Assembly (NCBI GenBank): GCA_025201765.1
Contig: MU623351.1
Span: 310,001-374,000 of the forward strand
Reading direction: 5' to 3'
Length of the DNA: 64,000 bases
Source of the DNA: Daldinia sp. FL1419
Lineage: Eukaryota > Ascomycota > Sordariomycetes > Xylariales > Hypoxylaceae
Both the position numbers and the translations under genes were made by a program. Within the stretch, counting starts at the first letter, position 1. Every line of letters starts with the position of its first letter. The notes below the pieces were generated by a model that saw only the letters and a program-made list of their open reading frames with translations, ran no database searches and was not told the origin of the DNA. Below are positions 59,954-64,000 of this stretch, in pieces.

Positions 59954-61582
59954 CTAACCTACTGTATTTGATCCACCCTTGTATAGTTTCACAATCCTCT
60001 CGCCGATTGATTGCCCTGAGAGGTATGCGCCGGCGACGGTGCCGGATTCCTCGAAGGGGGCTGCGTGCTCGCCGCAAAACCATAGTCCGCGGTCGGCGCA
60101 ACCCTCTCGGATTGTGAGGATGTCTTGATCTGCCTCATCAATGCCGACCTGGAAATTGCAATAGCTCGCGTTGCCGCATAGGTCGTCCTTGAGCCATTCT
60201 GTAGCTAGTATCGCTTTTGGGACGCAAGCTTCGTTTGCAGCGTCGTAGCCCGGCAAGCGCGAATAATAGGACTGGAAGAAGTCCTTTAGAAAGGCGAACT
60301 TCTCGGCGCTCGATCTACCGTGGATCGCGTTAACTATATGTCGCGAACAGTCACCGTATGTGTAGAACAGGATAGTAGGGTGATTATTGGGACCAGCGAG
60401 AGCAGCCAAGTTCCAGAGCTCCTGTGGCCAACAATGAGGGTTGCTGTCGCGCGCGTAAGACGGCGTGAGCCAATTCGTATAAGCGGGAAATGAATCCGTC
60501 TCCGCGTCTGAAATCCAAAACGCCGACGGAAACGTGATGAAGATTTTCTCGAGTTGTGCAAGCTTTAGGTTGTGGAAAGCCGAAGTCAATCTTGACGGTA
60601 AGGGGGGCTCAAAGCGGTCCATGTTCTTCTGTAGCCATCCTAGTGGTGTCGCCATCACAATCTGGTCGAAATGATATTCTCCTCCGTCTTCTGTCTTTAG
60701 AGCAACCTTTCTTTTCGATTCATCGTGGTGGGGAGTATTGACTGATACGACTTTGGTGTTGAGAACGATCTCGGCCCCTTTAATCGCAGCCTTTGCGATC
60801 CTGTTAAGAATCGCTGAGTAGTTCGATTCAACAAAGACCTCTTCTATAATCCTGTTAGATCCTAGAATATGTGCGCCGTTGAGACCACTTGCCACCACCA
60901 CAGCACTCCTCCATCCAAGCAAATCTTAGACTTTGCTTCCAGACGGGCTCGCCGACGTAGGCACCCCACATCTCGCTCATCTGAATGAGGATTTCCCGGT
61001 CCTCTTCATCTTCTAGTTCCTCTGCTGCGTTTTTGCTGATGAAATCATAAAGGGACTCTTCTGTTGGGATACTCTTACCCTTATCCCTTTCCCGAGCTAC
61101 CTCACTAGCTTTGAAGGCCTTCTCGATTATCTCCCACAGGAGAGTTGAGAGCTTATCAGTCTTCTCAGCGGGTAGTGGATTCCCATCCGAGTCATAGATG
61201 AGTTGCTTCCCGTTCCAATGGTGAAGGGGTGTCTTAGTCTCGACTGCAAGCTTCAAGATCGGATGCACGTCGCCGCTGTCCCAGGTGTGAATCCAATTGG
61301 GGCCACTATACTTAGAAGAAGAACAATGACTTCAGTATATCTTTCCCAAGAGTCATTAATATGTAGGGTTGGATTACATGTCAACAGTGTAACCCAACTC
61401 ATCCGACTGGCAAATCTAGAGGGACATTTAGTTATTGCTTCGGTGGCTATGAGCATTCCACTCACCCTCCCACCGATCCTATTCCTAGCTTCAAGAATGG
61501 TCACGTTGAATCCATGGGACAAGAGAATATCTGCGCATCGAAGTCCGGAGGCACCCGCCCCTACGATGCCCACGTGTGGCAT
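59954..61582 (-). CDS. Flavin amine oxidase (polyamine/monoamine oxidase-like), with a 38-base exon
   Basis: The model is complement(59954-60843, 60896-61305, 61378-61415, 61466-61582), giving 484 residues. The FAD dinucleotide motif is GAGASG at 8-13, with TILEARNRIGGR after it. The 38-base exon 2 encodes ICQSDELGYTVD and is needed to reach IGPNWIHTWDSGDVHP. Exon 3 ends with SLRFAWMEECC. Its donor is uncertain between GTGGTG (60898) and GTGGCA (60895), which changes one residue. Exon 4 carries FDQIVMATPLGWLQKN and the closing FAD loop GLWFCGEHAAPFEESGTVAGAYLSG. Such enzymes oxidise amines or polyamines to aldehydes with peroxide release. There is no signal peptide. The start at 61582 has G at -3. 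The gene converges on the GMC pseudogene with 100 bases between. Confidence 0.88.
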
Positions 61583-62170
61583 CTCGCTATGAGACACTAT
61601 GAATGAGGGTGGTTTACGAATGTACTACTAATTAGTTAGACCTAGAGCTAGGAATATTGGCTATGATTTTTCTCGACTCAAGGTATCCCAATCACGAATA
61701 AATACCTATAAGCCAAGTCTCCGATCTATGCGATATTTCTGCCTTCTAAAATACCTCATAATTAAGGTAAATCATGATCTTCAGGGCAATTGGCAAGGCA
61801 GATTATGCCGTGTCTACGCGTGAACTGGCTAAAACGCTATTCAAAACGCCAGCGCTTATTAGGAGGTTATAAACGCCACCACTCGGATTCATGACTACCT
61901 ATACATGACATTCAGCTTGCGTATTATGGCCTGGACGCTACAGCTCAACTACCACAATAATAGACGGATATTTATTTATTTAACTGAGACGCCAAAAACG
62001 CTTTTCAACAAAACGCTGTACTGTGCTATGTATCATGCAATATTAACCTATAAAACAGGGTGGTGTAATATATGTAAATGCCACGAATTTCCGTGACGTA
62101 TCCCATCTTTCTTAGAAACCTGTTCCCTTTCTGTTTATGCCTGGTATATATAAATTCATTTTCAACCCTT
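61583..62170. other. Spacer between amine oxidase start and ABC transporter stop
   Basis: These 588 bases hold the amine oxidase promoter and the ABC transporter 3' UTR. Two similar AAAACGCT-rich segments lie at 61828-61856 and 61991-62018 in direct orientation. No gene is seen. Confidence 0.45.
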
Positions 62171-64000
62171 CTATACGCGCAACCGATTTCCAACAAGCAG
62201 ACCAAAGTAAGCAAGGACGCGGTATATAGAACCGATAGCAAGCAGATATCCCATATTGCGCCAATGCCAGTCAAGATGGTAGCCCACCTGCGTGGCGGCC
62301 AATTCCACATTGTAAAGGTACCTGAACGGGTTGACCAGCTGTCCAAAGTACAGCTCTGCCAGCCACGTTCCCGGCGACGCTCGCCATAACCACTCCACGT
62401 GCCAATCTTTCACGCTGGACAACGGCGGCGCGGCTCCTGATAAAATACCGACAATTAAGCTGATCATAGTCGCTATTAGAGGCGCGTCTTCTCGTCGGAC
62501 TACCATGCTGATGCAGCTGGCGAGACCGTAGATACAGTAGAAGTACACGAGGTTTGCGAGGAACGCCGTACTCCATGGAATAATGGGCACAGAGAGTAGA
62601 AGAATAAGTGTCGAAAAGTGCATGCAGCTGAATACCATGCGCGGCAACACAGAAATGCTCTTCGCGAGATAATATGCAATGCGCGAGTGACCTGCTTCGG
62701 CTTCTCTTCGATATAACAACATCTCCTCCGAAAAGACCCTGACACCGGGTGCCGCGGCCACAAGACCGATGGCGATAGCCATTAGAAGCGCCAGTTCGGG
62801 AACCGACTTGATATCTGTTGCCAGAGACAAGACATCGTACGGCGCATTGTAGATTCCAGTGAATAGAACGCCTTTCTTCGAATTTTGAGCCAGACCGAGA
62901 AGTAATCCGGCGACACTGGCCAAACCCATCTCGAAGGCAAACGCAGACTTGGTCCGCCATTGCTGGAGCATAGCACGTTGCAGACATAACCAAAGTTGTT
63001 TCCAGCGCGGCGCGCCTCGCTTCCTGAGTAATTCCCGGCCCTGGGATTTGTTCTCCGCGATAGAAGTCTTCGAGTACCTAACCGAAGCGTGCTTCTCCTT
63101 GATAGACGCATTCCTGCTCGACTGCGCCCAATTCGCAATCAACGCCTCCTTCGACACATCGCCGGTGCGCTTGTATATCCTCCCGTTTCCAGTAATGATA
63201 TCCGTCACGACGTCGCCGAAGTTGCTATGCGGGGGGAAGCTAAACCCGACGTTCTCGAAGAACTCCTGCACGCCGTCTTCCGGGCCCTCGTAGATGATCT
63301 GGCCGTTGGCGAGCAAGATGAGGTCGTCGAGCATTTCGAAGATCTCCATGCGCGGCTGGTGGATGATCACGATGACGGAGATGCCTAATCGCGCGATAGC
63401 CTTGAGCGTTCGCATGATGGAAGAAGCGGCTGTCGCGTCGAGACCGCTGGTCGGTTCGTCGAGGAAGATAGCCATGGGGGCTGCGGCCAGTTCCATACCG
63501 ATGCTAACTCGTTTCCTTTGACCGCCGCTAATCACGGGCTTTCCGACGCTACCTACTAACGAGTCGCGCACATGAGATAATTCCAAACAATCGATGACCG
63601 AGTTGACGTGGGCTTTGATATCAACATCCTTCCAGGTCCGGGGTAAGCGTATCCTCGCGGAGTGAAGAATATTCTCGTAGACGGTCAACTCGGGAAGCAC
63701 GATATCGTCTTGCGGCACGTAACCGATGAGCTTCTTGTATCTCTTGATCTTCCCAGGCACGCTGTTGATCATGACCGAGCCACCCGTGTTGGTAGTCTTT
63801 CCCATGAGAACGTTTACGAAGGTACTCTTCCCGGCACCGGAACCACCCATGACCGCCGTTAGAGATCCACGGTCGATGGATCCCGTAACGCTTTGCAGAA
63901 TCGGCTTCGGGTTACCCTTGGGCTGGAAGCTGAGATCGGTGTAGGCAAACGACAAACCAAATCGAGCGCCGTCGGTTGCTCTTCGCATAGATTCGACGAA
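62171..64000 (-). CDS. ABCG-family (White/WBC-type) half-transporter, N-terminus outside window
   Basis: The frame is open from the window end to TAG at 62171-62173, giving about 610 visible residues. The order is nucleotide-binding domain then membrane domain, as in ABCG half-transporters. Walker A is GGSGAGKST (about 48-56 from the first visible Met at 63988), the Q-loop region is GYVPQDD, the signature is SGGQRKRVS and Walker B is AIFLDEPTSGLD, with the H-loop in VIIHQPR. The membrane half has about six helices (MGLASVAGLLLGLA, ALLMAIAIGLVAA, LANLVYFYCIYGLASC, ATMISLIVGILSG and others). Sequence order and RREAEAGHSRIAYYLAKSI are like fungal Adp1 and plant WBC/ABCG24-type proteins, which usually have a long N-terminal region, here missing. 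The substrate is unknown; lipids or drugs are usual for ABCG. Confidence 0.93.
   Translation of the reverse strand, partial: FVESMRRATDGARFGLSFAYTDLSFQPKGNPKPILQSVTGSIDRGSLTAVMGGSGAGKSTFVNVLMGKTTNTGGSVMINSVPGKIKRYKKLIGYVPQDDIVLPELTVYENILHSARIRLPRTWKDVDIKAHVNSVIDCLELSHVRDSLVGSVGKPVISGGQRKRVSIGMELAAAPMAIFLDEPTSGLDATAASSIMRTLKAIARLGISVIVIIHQPRMEIFEMLDDLILLANGQIIYEGPEDGVQEFFENVGFSFPPHSNFGDVVTDIITGNGRIYKRTGDVSKEALIANWAQSSRNASIKEKHASVRYSKTSIAENKSQGRELLRKRGAPRWKQLWLCLQRAMLQQWRTKSAFAFEMGLASVAGLLLGLAQNSKKGVLFTGIYNAPYDVLSLATDIKSVPELALLMAIAIGLVAAAPGVRVFSEEMLLYRREAEAGHSRIAYYLAKSISVLPRMVFSCMHFSTLILLLSVPIIPWSTAFLANLVYFYCIYGLASCISMVVRREDAPLIATMISLIVGILSGAAPPLSSVKDWHVEWLWRASPGTWLAELYFGQLVNPFRYLYNVELAATQVGYHLDWHWRNMGYLLAIGSIYRVLAYFGLLVGNRLRV

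Noticed and set aside
1..64000. CRISPR array, integron, prophage or bacterial operon
   Set aside because: None is present; introns, AA9, Crh and Zn2Cys6 genes show that the DNA is from a fungal nucleus.

Overview
The window is nuclear DNA of a filamentous ascomycete, most likely a Sordariomycete. Genes are split by short GT-AG introns of about 50-130 bases. Starts have A or G at -3. The families are typical of Pezizomycotina: AA9 LPMO, Crh-type GH16, type III PKS, Goodbye-domain STAND protein, TamA/Dal81-like Zn cluster regulator and a TCO89-like protein. Intergenic DNA is dotted with the palindromic CCTAGGTAGG-type words common in that class. The species cannot be named from sequence alone.

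Layout, left to right. 1-3.2 kb: the 3' part of an MFS (ACS family) transporter converging on a six-exon cytochrome P450. 3.2-8.3 kb: gene desert. 8.3-9.3 kb: secreted AA9 LPMO. 10.1-14.9 kb: a 1551-residue NLR-like STAND protein (Goodbye domain, P-loop NTPase, helical repeats, ZZ-like zinc finger). 15.4-18.5 kb: glycosylasparaginase and a type III polyketide synthase on the minus strand. 20.6-22.3 kb: a small membrane protein and an unrecognised 415-residue protein, convergent. 22.5-24.4 kb: two gene relics, an ankyrin-repeat pseudogene and a piece of a rhodopsin-like (SAT4/Pth11-type) protein. 24.9-26.0 kb: an intronless SsuD-like FMN monooxygenase. 26-30 kb: desert. 30.0-31.0 kb: secreted GH16-like protein. 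32.1-34.3 kb: Zn2Cys6 regulator. 34.3-40.4 kb: desert holding a 425-bp MITE with TA target duplication. 40.5-43.7 kb: small membrane protein and a TCO89-like TORC1 subunit. 46.0-47.4 kb: MFSD5-like molybdate transporter. 50.7-51.9 kb: GPI-anchored Crh transglycosidase. 54.1 kb: tRNA-Val(AAC). 57.1-59.9 kb: a heavily broken GMC oxidoreductase pseudogene. 60.0-61.6 kb: flavin amine oxidase with a 38-base micro-exon. 62.2-64.0 kb: ABCG half-transporter, cut by the window end.

How the genes fit together. There is no single operon-like system. Core cell functions (TORC1 subunit, nitrogen regulator, cell-wall crosslinking, tRNA) are mixed with accessory functions: plant polymer attack (AA9, GH16), secondary metabolism (P450 and transporter at the left edge, lone type III PKS), and non-self recognition (STAND protein). 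Three decayed genes lie in the accessory stretches. Spliced reading frames were built by hand. Each model reported as spliced closes in frame with family-like sequence across the junctions, but none has been tested against transcripts.
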